Assembly (NCBI GenBank): GCA_003531115.1
Contig: DQHT01000113.1
Span: 3,103-12,601, forward strand
Direction of reading: 5' to 3'
Origin: Bacteroidota bacterium
GTDB taxonomy: Bacteria > Bacteroidota > Bacteroidia > UBA8524
DNA length: 9,499 nucleotides
Translations under genes and position numbers: made by a program
Shown here: positions 1-6,475 of the stretch, piece after piece
Layout: every line of letters starts with the position of its first letter
How positions within the stretch are numbered: the stretch's first letter is position 1
Notes under the pieces: generated by a model
The model's database searches: none
What the model was told of the DNA's origin: nothing
What the model saw: only the letters and a program-made list of their open reading frames with translations

Positions 1-348
1 CGCTCCCGAATTAGCCCTTACAAAACTCCACCAGTTCCCAATACAAGAACGTAATACCGGGGAAATTTCTTTTTCCTGTTGTGCTTCATACCGGAAAGAG
101 GAAGGATAACCCAGGTGTTTGGAGATCAGGTCGATTTTGAATTTTCTCGGACTTGAAAATTCAACTCCTGCATCCAATTTTTTGATCGTCTTCCGGTACA
201 AATCGTACAAATAACGCGCACTAACGGGATCTGAGGGATAGGGTTCACAAATGGCTTCGCTCATCCTGCCAAAACCATGGAGATCCAAAGTCTGCTTCTC
301 ATGTTCGGCGAGTAGTTTTAGGAGATTCAAAACATGTAGGGTTTTCAT
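1..348 (-). CDS. N-terminal part of an unrecognised protein, cut by the left edge
   Basis: An open frame of 116 codons on the minus strand starts at an ATG (346-348) and has no stop before the left edge, so only the N-terminus is visible. It begins MKTLHVLNLLKLLAEHEKQT and reads as a helical, soluble protein without signal peptide or membrane span. Charged segments follow (around residues 45-60 and 70-85, with YRKTIKKLD and SPRKFKIDLISKHLGYP), and the visible part ends in a Trp-rich stretch, IGNWWSFVRANSGA. It has the look of a DNA- or protein-binding helical domain, but I do not recognise the family and give it no function. The start is supported by the stop-rich AT stretch and tandem repeat just upstream. 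It is divergent from the lipoprotein gene at 654. Confidence 0.7.
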   Translation of the reverse strand, partial: MKTLHVLNLLKLLAEHEKQTLDLHGFGRMSEAICEPYPSDPVSARYLYDLYRKTIKKLDAGVEFSSPRKFKIDLISKHLGYPSSFRYEAQQEKEISPVLRSCIGNWWSFVRANSGA

Positions 349-352
349 ATTT

Positions 353-374
353 AAAAACACGTAAAAAACACGTA
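353..374. repeat. Perfect 11-bp tandem repeat upstream of the left-edge gene
   Basis: Two exact head-to-tail copies of AAAAACACGTA occupy 353-363 and 364-374. They lie only about 5 bp upstream of the start codon of the minus-strand gene ending at 348. The period equals one helical turn, so a protein could contact both copies on the same DNA face. An operator, perhaps for autoregulation of the gene at 1-348, is possible, but two copies of an A-rich word could also be chance or slippage. Confidence 0.5.
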
Positions 375-408
375 AATGTAGGTTGGAAAAGCCGCAATCA
401 GGGTGGCC

Positions 409-628
409 TTCCCGTAAAAAGATTCTATTCTCCCTCCCGCAACTTTGTAGGGTTAATTGACACGTTTACCTGAACTGATCCGGGCTGTTGGAGAGCAGCC
501 TTACCCGCGCAGGTTTTGGGATCAGTTCATTTCTCTCCACCCACATCAATCCGGGAGGCAATAGGAATTGCCTGTCAGCCCTCATGTTACCCGCTTGAGC
601 GGCATTGGGAGGGGTGTGTTTACGGGAA
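409..628. other. Nested inverted repeats; candidate structured RNA or mobile-element remnant
   Basis: This stretch fills most of the 305-bp gap between divergent genes and holds no convincing ORF. A perfect 10-bp inverted repeat closes it: TTCCCGTAAA (409-418) against TTTACGGGAA (619-628). Inside, CCCTCCC (432-438) can pair with GGGAGGG (607-613) in the correct nested order. Within that lie three local hairpins: 471-481 with 519-529 (11 bp perfect), GGCAAT/ATTGCC at 557-572, and CCGCT/AGCGG at 591-602. The layout resembles a multibranch RNA, or the leader of the lipoprotein gene starting 26 bp later. It does not match the tmRNA, RNase P, SRP or common riboswitch motifs I know. The outer repeat could also be a terminal inverted repeat, but no target-site duplication flanks it. 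Confidence 0.45.
471..529. repeat. 11-bp perfect inverted repeat with an inner hairpin
   Basis: TGAACTGATCC (471-481) and GGATCAGTTCA (519-529) are exact reverse complements separated by 37 bp. The loop contains a second possible stem, GGCTG (483-487) with CAGCC (496-500). No T-run follows, so it is not an intrinsic terminator. It is the strongest local stem in the 349-653 spacer. It may be an RNA stem in the leader of the next gene or a binding site for a dimeric regulator. Confidence 0.6.
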
Positions 629-653
629 TCACTAAACTTTTAATATCAAAACA

Positions 654-1061
654 ATGCTAAAATTAGTTTTTTCAGCCGCGATTTTGTTCGTGGCGTTTGT
701 AGGATGCTCCAAATATGAGTCCGAACGGCCTCAATCTCTTGAAGGAACTCAGGTTCAATTTGGTGAATCAGAATGTCCGGGAGGGGATGATGAAGATCCG
801 CTTCCTTCCCTTCGGGGAACAGTGACCGATACCCTCAGCCAGGATTCATTGGCGGGTGTTTGTGTGAAACTGACAACTGAAGGGAATTCATTGGTTGCCG
901 AGACCGGTACCGATACCAATGGTCATTATTATTTTAATCAGGTGGCCAATGGTAATTACAAACTGGTCTTTTCTAAAACGGGCTACATAACGAAATCAAT
1001 TCCTGTTACTGTTTCGTCAAGTCCATTGACCGTTGATGTCGAGCTCCGACCGACTCCATGA
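654..1061 (+). CDS. Small lipoprotein with a carboxypeptidase-regulatory-like domain
   Basis: A 135-residue predicted lipoprotein. The signal peptide ends in a lipobox-like FVGC with the lipidated cysteine at residue 18, so the mature protein should be anchored in the envelope. An acidic linker (about residues 40-50, PGGDDEDPLP) leads into one beta-sandwich domain from about residue 52 to the end. This has the pattern LRGTVTDTLSQDSLAGVCVKL, TDTNGHYYFNQVANGNYKLVFSKTGY and a final VDVEL strand, the signature of carboxypeptidase-D regulatory-like domains that Bacteroidota use in surface and TonB-linked proteins. There is no TonB-dependent barrel, so this is a stand-alone domain. It appears monocistronic, with an intrinsic terminator starting 15 bp after the stop. 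The region upstream is AT-rich without a Shine-Dalgarno, as is usual in the phylum. The specific ligand or partner is unknown. Confidence 0.85.
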   Translation: MLKLVFSAAILFVAFVGCSKYESERPQSLEGTQVQFGESECPGGDDEDPLPSLRGTVTDTLSQDSLAGVCVKLTTEGNSLVAETGTDTNGHYYFNQVANGNYKLVFSKTGYITKSIPVTVSSSPLTVDVELRPTP

Positions 1062-1075
1062 TTCTTCTGTTTCAG

Positions 1076-1105
1076 GCTCTCCCAAATCACGGGGGAGCTT
1101 TTTTT
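1076..1105 (+). terminator. Intrinsic terminator of the small lipoprotein gene
   Basis: GCTCTCCC (1076-1083) pairs with GGGGGAGC (1091-1098), with one G-U wobble and a 7-nt loop, and is followed by seven T (1099-1105). It begins 15 bp after the stop of the plus-strand lipoprotein gene and is correctly oriented for it. Confidence 0.85.
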
Positions 1106-1182
1106 CTGTTGGATCGTGGGATTGTGGGATCGTGGGATTGTGGGATTGGAAGATGGTGAGATGGTGAGATGGTGAGACGAGG
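1106..1182. repeat. Low-complexity 8-bp tandem repeats, first block
   Basis: From 1110 to 1149 there are five units of an 8-bp repeat, GGGATYGT, alternating ATT and ATC, with the first and last unit imperfect. They run directly into three units of AGATGGTG plus a degenerate one (1151-1182), keeping the same 8-bp period. The first 32 bp (1106-1137) recur exactly at 1292-1323. The block lies between two terminators and appears non-coding. Confidence 0.85.
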
Positions 1183-1186
1183 GGAT

Positions 1187-1213
1187 CCGCCTTCGCTGAA
1201 AAAGCTTCGGCGG
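1187..1213. repeat. Imperfect hairpin, CCGCC ... GGCGG
   Basis: CCGCC (1187-1191) pairs with GGCGG (1209-1213), and GCT pairs with AGC inside, separated by a TTC/TTC internal loop and an A-rich apex. It has the form of a short palindromic intergenic unit (REP-like). It lacks a following T-run, so it is not a terminator by itself. Confidence 0.5.
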
Positions 1214-1228
1214 AGCGGTGGCTTTAGG

Positions 1229-1274
1229 GATCAAAAAAGCGGTCAGGGCCTCTGGACCGACCGCTTTTTTGATC
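1229..1274. terminator. Strong bidirectional intrinsic terminator
   Basis: A 16-bp perfect inverted repeat: GATCAAAAAAGCGGTC (1229-1244) and its exact reverse complement at 1259-1274, with a 14-nt loop. The GC-rich core GCGGTC/GACCGC is flanked by A6 on one side and T6 on the other, so it ends transcripts from both strands. Its main user is the histidine kinase gene, whose stop is at 1334 on the minus strand. On the plus strand it backs up the terminator at 1076-1105. Confidence 0.92.
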
Positions 1275-1291
1275 AACCCGGGACTTGGGGA

Positions 1292-1327
1292 CTGTTGGAT
1301 CGTGGGATTGTGGGATCGTGGGACTGA
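1292..1327. repeat. Low-complexity 8-bp tandem repeats, second block
   Basis: Four units of the GGGATYGT repeat (1296-1327, first and last imperfect) just downstream of the kinase stop codon on the minus strand. The segment 1292-1323 is an exact 32-bp copy of 1106-1137 in the same orientation. The two copies therefore bracket the hairpin and the bidirectional terminator. Confidence 0.85.
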
Positions 1328-1333
1328 AATCAA

Positions 1334-3193
1334 TTAGGGAAATACGATCTCATAATGTAAACCGGGGTTTTGGCTCATTTTGAGGGTTCCTTTTAGTTGT
1401 TTGGCTTGCGATTCGGCGAGTTTTAAACCGAAGGACTTTTTTTCGCCTGTGGACTGGATGCCGGGACCATTGTCTTCGATGTGCAGGTGGTATTTGCCTT
1501 CCTGCTTGTGGAAATAGATACGCAACACCGGGTCGGGGTTCTTTTCGTTAAACGCGTATTTAAATGCGTTTGTTACCAGCTCATTGATCAATAAGCCCAG
1601 GGGGATGGATTTATCGACATCAATATCCAGGTTTTTGTCGAGATCATATTCGACCTTTACCGGGGTTTGGGCATAAACCAGCACCAGATTCTCTACGAGG
1701 TTTTCGATATAGGTGCCGATCTTTACCCGGCTTACGTCTTCATCAAAATAAAGTCCGCTGTGGATCAGCATCATGGCTGTGATCCTGTTGCGGTTCCCGT
1801 CGATGAGGGCCTTACTGCGGGGGTCTTCGATGGTGTCGAGCTGCAGGTTGAAGAGCGACAAAAGCACCTGGAAATTGTTTTTTACGCGATGATGCAGCTC
1901 GCGGATAACGATATCCAGCTTTTTGGCAAAACGGTTCCTGTCCCGGAAAAGCACCAGGAGCAGCACCACAACCGCCGTTAGCAGGATCAGGGTAAGGATG
2001 AGGTTATTGGTATAACTGGTTTTGGCTGCCAGCTGCAGGTCTTTGAGCAGCACAATAGCTTCGGCCTTTTCCTTTTCCTTATTGGCCTCCTCCAGTTCCC
2101 GCTGCTTTTTTTCCGTTTCGTATTTTACCGCCAGTTGCGCTAAGGATTTCTGCTTGTCCTCGCCCAGCAGGGTATCGTTTAAAAGCATAAAACGATCGGC
2201 GTATTCGAGGGCCCGGGGATAGTCCTTTTTTGCCGTATAGAGCCTTTTTAACAGCGCATAGCAGTCCAGCCGGATATCCGAAGCACCCGTTTCTTCGGCC
2301 AGTGCCAGGGCCCGGAAGGCCTCTTGTTCGGCCTTTACATAAGCAGCCCGGGCAAGGTGGAGCCGGGCCAGGTCATAAAAGGAGGAAGCCAGTCCTACTT
2401 TATTGTTGCTTTGTTCATAGAGCTCATGAACGGCCTTATAATAGGACTCTGCCCGGGTATAGTCGTGTTTCTGATAGTAAATTTCACCAATATGCGAAAG
2501 GGTAGTGGCCTTTTCATCCGGCAGATTTACGATCTCTTTGAGCGTTAAAGATTGATGGAAATAGGAGAGGGCTGAATCGTACTTGCCCTGGTCCATATAC
2601 ACGGCGCCAATATTGTTCAGGGAGCCGGCTATTCCTTTATCATACTGTACTTCCCGCCGCAGGTTCAGGGCATGGCCGTGGTATTCGAGTGACTTGGCAT
2701 AGCGTTTCTCAATTCTGAAAATATTGGCGATGGTATTGTAGGCCGAAGAGAGGTATTGCAGGTCTTTTTGTTTTTCAAAATGTTCTGTCGCTTCAAAAAG
2801 CTTGTTTAAGGCCTTGTCGTAGATCCCTTGCTGCTTGTAGGCGATACCCAGATTTAACATGGGTTTGGCGATCTGGTCGAGAAAACCGTATGCCTTAAAA
2901 AGGACCAGCGATTGTTCGGAATAAAAGATACTTTTTGCCGGATCGCCTTTGCTGCTGTAGATCAAACCGATATTGTTGAGGACTTTGGCCTCCACCAGGG
3001 AATCATGCAGGGAACGGGCAAGGTCCAGGGTTTTATGGGCTATGATCAGGGCCGAATCGTAGTTTCCCTGTCTCCAAAGTTGAACGGTTAAGACGTTTAA
3101 CTCAGCCGCTGCAGACTTCACTTGCACTGTATCCTGAGCAGGAGAAGAAAAGCTGTATACAAGGCAGATTAACAAGGAAAAACAGGCTTTCAT
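1334..3193 (-). CDS. Membrane sensor histidine kinase: TPR sensor, HisKA_2 dimerisation domain, HATPase
   Basis: A 619-residue protein. A signal peptide (residues 1-19, ending SSPAQ) exports an N-terminal sensor of about 320 residues built of tetratricopeptide repeats (about 30-340), recognisable by repeated NNIGxxYxxxGxYxxAL patterns. A charged coiled coil (about 350-392) precedes one membrane span (about 397-416). The cytoplasmic core starts at ELHHRVKNNFQ with candidate phospho-acceptor His434/His435, typical of HisKA_2 kinases. The ATPase has an N box with Asn542 (NELVTNAFKYAF), a G1 box with Asp574 (DNGPGI) and a G2 motif SFGLKL. All catalytic motifs are present. It is divergent from the LytTR regulator, start codons 55 bp apart, so the two very probably form one signalling pair. 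No ligand can be inferred; TPR sensors usually bind proteins or peptides. Confidence 0.93.
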   Translation of the reverse strand: MKACFSLLICLVYSFSSPAQDTVQVKSAAAELNVLTVQLWRQGNYDSALIIAHKTLDLARSLHDSLVEAKVLNNIGLIYSSKGDPAKSIFYSEQSLVLFKAYGFLDQIAKPMLNLGIAYKQQGIYDKALNKLFEATEHFEKQKDLQYLSSAYNTIANIFRIEKRYAKSLEYHGHALNLRREVQYDKGIAGSLNNIGAVYMDQGKYDSALSYFHQSLTLKEIVNLPDEKATTLSHIGEIYYQKHDYTRAESYYKAVHELYEQSNNKVGLASSFYDLARLHLARAAYVKAEQEAFRALALAEETGASDIRLDCYALLKRLYTAKKDYPRALEYADRFMLLNDTLLGEDKQKSLAQLAVKYETEKKQRELEEANKEKEKAEAIVLLKDLQLAAKTSYTNNLILTLILLTAVVVLLLVLFRDRNRFAKKLDIVIRELHHRVKNNFQVLLSLFNLQLDTIEDPRSKALIDGNRNRITAMMLIHSGLYFDEDVSRVKIGTYIENLVENLVLVYAQTPVKVEYDLDKNLDIDVDKSIPLGLLINELVTNAFKYAFNEKNPDPVLRIYFHKQEGKYHLHIEDNGPGIQSTGEKKSFGLKLAESQAKQLKGTLKMSQNPGLHYEIVFP

Positions 3194-3248
3194 AGGTTCT
3201 CTTCGAAAGTAATGCCTATTTTGGAAAAATTATTAAATTCCCTACGTA
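3194..3248. promoter_or_regulatory. Divergent promoter region between kinase and response regulator
   Basis: Only 55 bp separate the two start codons, so both promoters must lie here or extend into the genes. The plus strand holds TATTTTG (3217-3223), one base short of the Bacteroidota -7 consensus TAnnTTTG and suitably placed about 25 bp before the regulator start. No clear -33 TTTG or Shine-Dalgarno was found. The stretch TTGGAAAAAT at 3221-3230 weakly resembles the 21-bp repeat unit found farther right but occurs once. Confidence 0.5.
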
Positions 3249-3998
3249 ATGCCAGCCATAAAAATTCTTGTTGTTGAAGACGATCTGCTCATCGCCGAAG
3301 AAATCTGTAACGCACTGCATAAGGCCGGCTACGAGGTAAGCGCCGTGGCCGATACCTGCTCCGGAGCCCTGGAGGCTGCAAAAAAGGAGGCTCCCGATCT
3401 GGTTTTTATGGATATCAAAATCAGCGGAGAAGCCGATGGCATCGAAACAGCCGAAAAGCTAAAGCAGCTGGGCGATTTCCCCATTATCTTTTTAACGAAC
3501 CTGCACGACAAACCCACCCTGCAAAGGGCCATGCGCGTAAACCCGGCCAATTACCTGGCAAAACCTTTTAGCTCCCAACAACTGCTGGTGAGCATCCAGC
3601 ATGCTTTGTTTAATTTTTCAGAAAACAGGACCGCTTCGATCCAGGCTGCCACGCTTCCCGTCAATGAAATTATTGCCCTGCCCGATGTGGTCTTTATCCG
3701 TGACAAGGCTGGCAATTTCAGGAAGCAGGAAATTGCGGAGATCCTGTATATCGAAGCCGACCGGGCCTATTGTACCATCTATACGACAAAGGATACCTAT
3801 GTGCAAACCTCCAGCATGGCCCATATCCGGGAAAAAATGAAGCATCCCCACCTCATCCAGGTAAGCCGTTCGCATATGGTGAATATGAATAAGATCGACG
3901 GCATTAAAGGAAATATGCTCCTCATCCGGGATATGGAAATAAAAATCGGCGGGCAATTTCGCGATGCCTTCCTGCAACGTTTAAATTTGGTTCGCTAA
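3249..3998 (+). CDS. Response regulator, REC-LytTR type
   Basis: A 249-residue two-domain transcription factor. The receiver domain (about 1-120) has the acidic pocket Glu10/Asp11 in VVEDD, phospho-acceptor Asp55 in FMDIK, Thr83 in IIFLTN and Lys105 in LAKPF, so it should be phosphorylatable. After a linker, a LytTR DNA-binding domain (about 145-249) shows the family pattern EILYIEADRAYCTIYT, then HLIQVSRSHMVNMNKIDGI. LytTR proteins bind paired direct repeats spaced about 21 bp. It is divergent from the TPR kinase (55 bp), its expected partner, and is followed after 31 bp by the TIR gene with no terminator between, so those two are probably co-transcribed. Candidate targets are the 21-bp repeats at 5156-5197 and 6486-6548; that assignment is inferred. 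Confidence 0.94.
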   Translation: MPAIKILVVEDDLLIAEEICNALHKAGYEVSAVADTCSGALEAAKKEAPDLVFMDIKISGEADGIETAEKLKQLGDFPIIFLTNLHDKPTLQRAMRVNPANYLAKPFSSQQLLVSIQHALFNFSENRTASIQAATLPVNEIIALPDVVFIRDKAGNFRKQEIAEILYIEADRAYCTIYTTKDTYVQTSSMAHIREKMKHPHLIQVSRSHMVNMNKIDGIKGNMLLIRDMEIKIGGQFRDAFLQRLNLVR

Positions 3999-4029
3999 AA
4001 CCTCCCTGTACCAAAAAATTGCATGCTCT

Positions 4030-5142
4030 ATGCGTATGACTGCAAAACCCTATGATATTTTTATTTCCTATGTGGTTGAAGACCGGGAAATCGTTGAACG
4101 TATCGTAGAAGTGCTTGAATCGTATGGTTTGAAGGTATGGTATGCCAAATACGAACTCTACCCCGGAGCCGAAATACGGCCATTGATCAATGAAGGACTG
4201 GCGCAATCCCAGTATGGAGTTGCTATCATGTCGCCCTTGTACCGCGGTCCCTGGCCCCATGGAGAGCTGTTTTATATGCTGCAAAGACAGGGAATGCTTA
4301 TACCCGTATTGCATGAAGTTAGTCTGGATGAAGTAGTCAGGGAACATCCTGACATTGGCAATCGGTATTGTTTGATGACAGATGAGGGGATAGAGCTTGC
4401 CGGCAAAAACATAGCCGAACATATTAAGGAGAAAAAAAGGCGTAACCCTGTATGGAAAACCATTCTTTGTGGTAAAACAGCCAAAGGCAAAATAAACAGA
4501 TTCGCCGCAGTTGGCATCATCGTGTTCATAACGGCATATTTCCTTTTGCCGTTTCGTTCGTATGAACAACCACCAATAAGTCTTCTTGAGGAGCAGATAG
4601 CCATTAGAAAGGCTGCGATAGAGCATCAGGCCCTACTGGAATTCCAGAAAGACAGCATGCGTTATGATGGCTTTCCGGGTACTTTAGTTGAAGTGGTAAA
4701 AACCGAGGAAGCGTATTTGAATAAAGCCAAGGGCCAGCGCAATTTTATTGAATATTTTACCGGGAAGGAACATATCAGGACTTTTGTTGCCCTCGAGAAG
4801 CTTGGTGTTATTGAAGACAAAAACAATGTGGAAGTCCCGTTTGGTTTAAGCTCGTATACCCTCAGTATTTTCAAAACCCTGCCTAACAAACCCGAAGCAT
4901 ACGGCTATTCCTTATTTAACATATTGCCACTCAACCATGAGGTAAAGGCAATCCGCAGCAGCGAAGGCCATTATGAAGTGGATATACATTATGCCAACTA
5001 CCTTCGTTACACTGTCATTACGCTGGAGATCGACACCCAGAACAAGCGCATTCGCAATCTGGACTTTATAGGCTTAAAACCCTTTGAAACCTTCGTTTTT
5101 AAGAAGCAAGGGAATAATTGGGATTTGGTAGAACTTCGGTAG
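4030..5142 (+). CDS. TIR-domain protein with one membrane span and an extracytoplasmic C-terminal domain
   Basis: 370 residues. The N-terminal TIR domain (about 7-135) starts with PYDIFISYVVEDREI and has a Pro-Gly turn (YPGAEI, 45-46), the VAIMSPLYRGPW strand and loop, and Glu79 in HGEL. Glu79 aligns by eye with the catalytic glutamate of NAD-cleaving TIR domains, so NADase activity is possible. A Lys-rich stretch (133-157) precedes one hydrophobic span (about 158-175), putting the TIR domain in the cytoplasm. The remaining 195 residues begin with a short coiled coil and continue as a beta-rich domain of unknown family outside the membrane. This sensor-outside, TIR-inside order is unusual for bacterial TIR proteins. 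It follows the LytTR regulator by 31 bp, suggesting one transcript. The next Met (residue 3) is an alternative start. Toxic effector, defence and signalling roles are all conceivable. Confidence 0.85.
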   Translation: MRMTAKPYDIFISYVVEDREIVERIVEVLESYGLKVWYAKYELYPGAEIRPLINEGLAQSQYGVAIMSPLYRGPWPHGELFYMLQRQGMLIPVLHEVSLDEVVREHPDIGNRYCLMTDEGIELAGKNIAEHIKEKKRRNPVWKTILCGKTAKGKINRFAAVGIIVFITAYFLLPFRSYEQPPISLLEEQIAIRKAAIEHQALLEFQKDSMRYDGFPGTLVEVVKTEEAYLNKAKGQRNFIEYFTGKEHIRTFVALEKLGVIEDKNNVEVPFGLSSYTLSIFKTLPNKPEAYGYSLFNILPLNHEVKAIRSSEGHYEVDIHYANYLRYTVITLEIDTQNKRIRNLDFIGLKPFETFVFKKQGNNWDLVELR

Positions 5143-5155
5143 CCGGGTTTTTGCG

Positions 5156-5197
5156 TTGGGAAAAAAATTTACGGGTTTGGGAAAAAAATTTCGCTAG
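5156..5197 (+). promoter_or_regulatory. Two 21-bp direct repeats before the SH3b operon
   Basis: TTGGGAAAAAAATTT occurs exactly at 5156-5170 and again at 5177-5191, a period of 21 bp (two helical turns). The second copy starts 68 bp before the ATG at 5245. The word and the period match the three-copy array at 6486-6548, whose last copy starts 66 bp before the next gene. Paired direct repeats with this spacing fit LytTR-family operators in general; which regulator binds here is unknown. Confidence 0.65.
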
Positions 5198-5244
5198 AGT
5201 GTTTCTGTTCCTTTTCTTTTACATGAGTCCTACATATTGATCTC

Positions 5245-5781
5245 ATGTTTAGATTGCTATTATTTGCATTTAGTTTATTAACAGTAGTTTCTGGCTATAG
5301 CCAATCGTATTTAGGTACGGTCACGAGCCAGGTCAATTTTCGACAAGGCCCAGGGACAGACTTTACAATTATTTCTTCGCTGAAACAAGGAACACAGATT
5401 TTTATCGTTTCACTTGACTTAGAAAACAACTTCTACAATATACTGGACATTTCAAGCAATAAAGAAGGGTATGTGCATAAGGATTATGTGAAAATAGGGA
5501 AACAAGTAGAACAAAACGATCCCGGAATGTTCACGCCCAATGGAAGTTCGGCAACGACAAATCCGGAATTAGAAATTTTTAACAATACGACGCTTCACTT
5601 AACTTTAAAGTTGAACAATACTGTTTATACATTCGCTCCAAAGGAGAAAAAGACTATTACGCTGAATCCGGGTACATATGCTTATCGGGCATCTGCACCA
5701 GGGGTAATGCCTAATATCGGAACCGAATATATGGCGGGAAATACTGCTTACAGTTGGCAGTTTTATATTGTTTCTGAGTGA
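5245..5781 (+). CDS. Secreted protein with bacterial SH3 domain
   Basis: 178 residues with an N-terminal signal peptide (MFRLLLFAFSLLTVVSGYSQ) and no lipobox, so probably periplasmic or secreted. An SH3b domain (about 22-83) carries the classic NFRQGPGTDF motif, GTQIFIV, and GYVHKDYVKIG at its end; such domains often bind peptidoglycan or peptides. A short Ser/Asn/Pro linker (about 90-107) leads to a second beta-rich domain (about 108-178; LEIFNNTT, TFAPKEKKTITLNPGTYAYRASAPG, final YSWQFYIV) that looks like a small beta sandwich of a family I cannot name. It is the first gene after the 21-bp repeats and is followed 23 bp later by a lipoprotein gene, probably on the same transcript. The DNA is noticeably AT-richer from here rightward. 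Confidence 0.85.
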   Translation: MFRLLLFAFSLLTVVSGYSQSYLGTVTSQVNFRQGPGTDFTIISSLKQGTQIFIVSLDLENNFYNILDISSNKEGYVHKDYVKIGKQVEQNDPGMFTPNGSSATTNPELEIFNNTTLHLTLKLNNTVYTFAPKEKKTITLNPGTYAYRASAPGVMPNIGTEYMAGNTAYSWQFYIVSE

Positions 5782-5804
5782 AATTTTTTATAATGTCTTA
5801 ATAA

Positions 5805-6425
5805 ATGAAAAAGGTCACACTTTTTACCCTGATTGGAATTTCGATTCTACTAATAGCCTCTTGTGCCAAGGTTTATTATAGCCCTGATGCAGTTACCTTA
5901 GCTGATAGCCATAAGGTTATTGCAATACTACCTCCTTCGGTCTCGATTGCAGCGGCCAAAAAAACTGATCCTGAAGCGATCAAAGAACAACAAAAAACTG
6001 AATCCCTGAACTTTCAGAATGAAATGTATTCGTGGATGCTAAAGAGAAAAATGCAGGGGCGAATGACACAAGAAATCCAGGACATTGAATCAACTAATGC
6101 GAAACTGAAAAGGGCCGGATACCCTGACACACTCTTTACACCGGTGGAGATGTGTGAAATTTTGGGTGTAGATGGTGTTCTGGCTTCAAATTATTCCTTA
6201 TCCAAACCCATGTCTGATGGGGCAGCAGTTGCAATGATCATTCTTGGTGGAGTAGGTTCGACGAATGAAGTAAGTGTAACTTTAAATATCAATGACTGCC
6301 TTAACAAAAAACTAATCTGGAATTACAGTCATAAATATTCCGGGGGAATCGGAAGCAGTCCTGCAAATCTTGTTGACGGTCTGATGAGAAATGCAAGCAA
6401 AAAAATGCCGTACATGAAACCATAG
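5805..6425 (+). CDS. Lipoprotein of unknown function
   Basis: 206 residues with a lipoprotein signal peptide: hydrophobic core followed by LIASC, lipidated Cys20. The mature part starts with KVIAILPP (about 38-45), a strand-like opening seen in outer-membrane-associated lipoproteins with a CsgG/TolB-N-like fold. A helical, charged stretch (about 60-100, TESLNFQNEMYSWMLKRKM) follows, then EILGVDGVLASNY and a Gly-rich segment IILGGVG. The end is strand-like (VSVTLNINDC, KLIWNYSHKYSGGIG) and closes with a helix. The resemblance to CsgG-like or GNA1162-like lipoproteins rests on this strand/helix pattern only and is tentative. It sits 23 bp after the SH3b gene without a terminator, implying an operon and a shared envelope role. 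Confidence 0.8.
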   Translation: MKKVTLFTLIGISILLIASCAKVYYSPDAVTLADSHKVIAILPPSVSIAAAKKTDPEAIKEQQKTESLNFQNEMYSWMLKRKMQGRMTQEIQDIESTNAKLKRAGYPDTLFTPVEMCEILGVDGVLASNYSLSKPMSDGAAVAMIILGGVGSTNEVSVTLNINDCLNKKLIWNYSHKYSGGIGSSPANLVDGLMRNASKKMPYMKP

Positions 6426-6475
6426 TAGTTCACCCGAGCTCCTCCGATTACCTTGTGATCCATTTTTACGCCCAT

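Noticed and set aside
441..447. Bacteroidota -7 promoter element (CAACTTTG at 440-447)
   Set aside because: One mismatch to TAnnTTTG and no TTTG at the expected -33 position; too weak to annotate.
409..628. Transposable element (MITE) bounded by the 10-bp outer inverted repeat
   Set aside because: No target-site duplication was visible at the flanks (GGTGGCC before, TCACTAA after), so it was kept only as an alternative to a structured RNA.
1106..1327. CRISPR array
   Set aside because: The units are 8 bp with no unique spacers of constant length, and no cas genes are near.
983..1333. Minus-strand ORF with repeated SHNPTIQQ-like peptide
   Set aside because: It is the translation of the 8-bp GGGATYGT arrays and runs through a bidirectional terminator; an 8-bp period gives repetitive peptide in any open frame. 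No start context supports it.
3922..4626. 234-residue minus-strand ORF opposite the TIR gene
   Set aside because: It is antisense to a clear TIR domain and the end of the LytTR gene. The plus-strand reading has conserved motifs, the minus-strand reading none.
5133..5153. Intrinsic terminator after the TIR gene
   Set aside because: Only a 3-bp stem (CGG/CCG) precedes the T-run, too short for a credible terminator.
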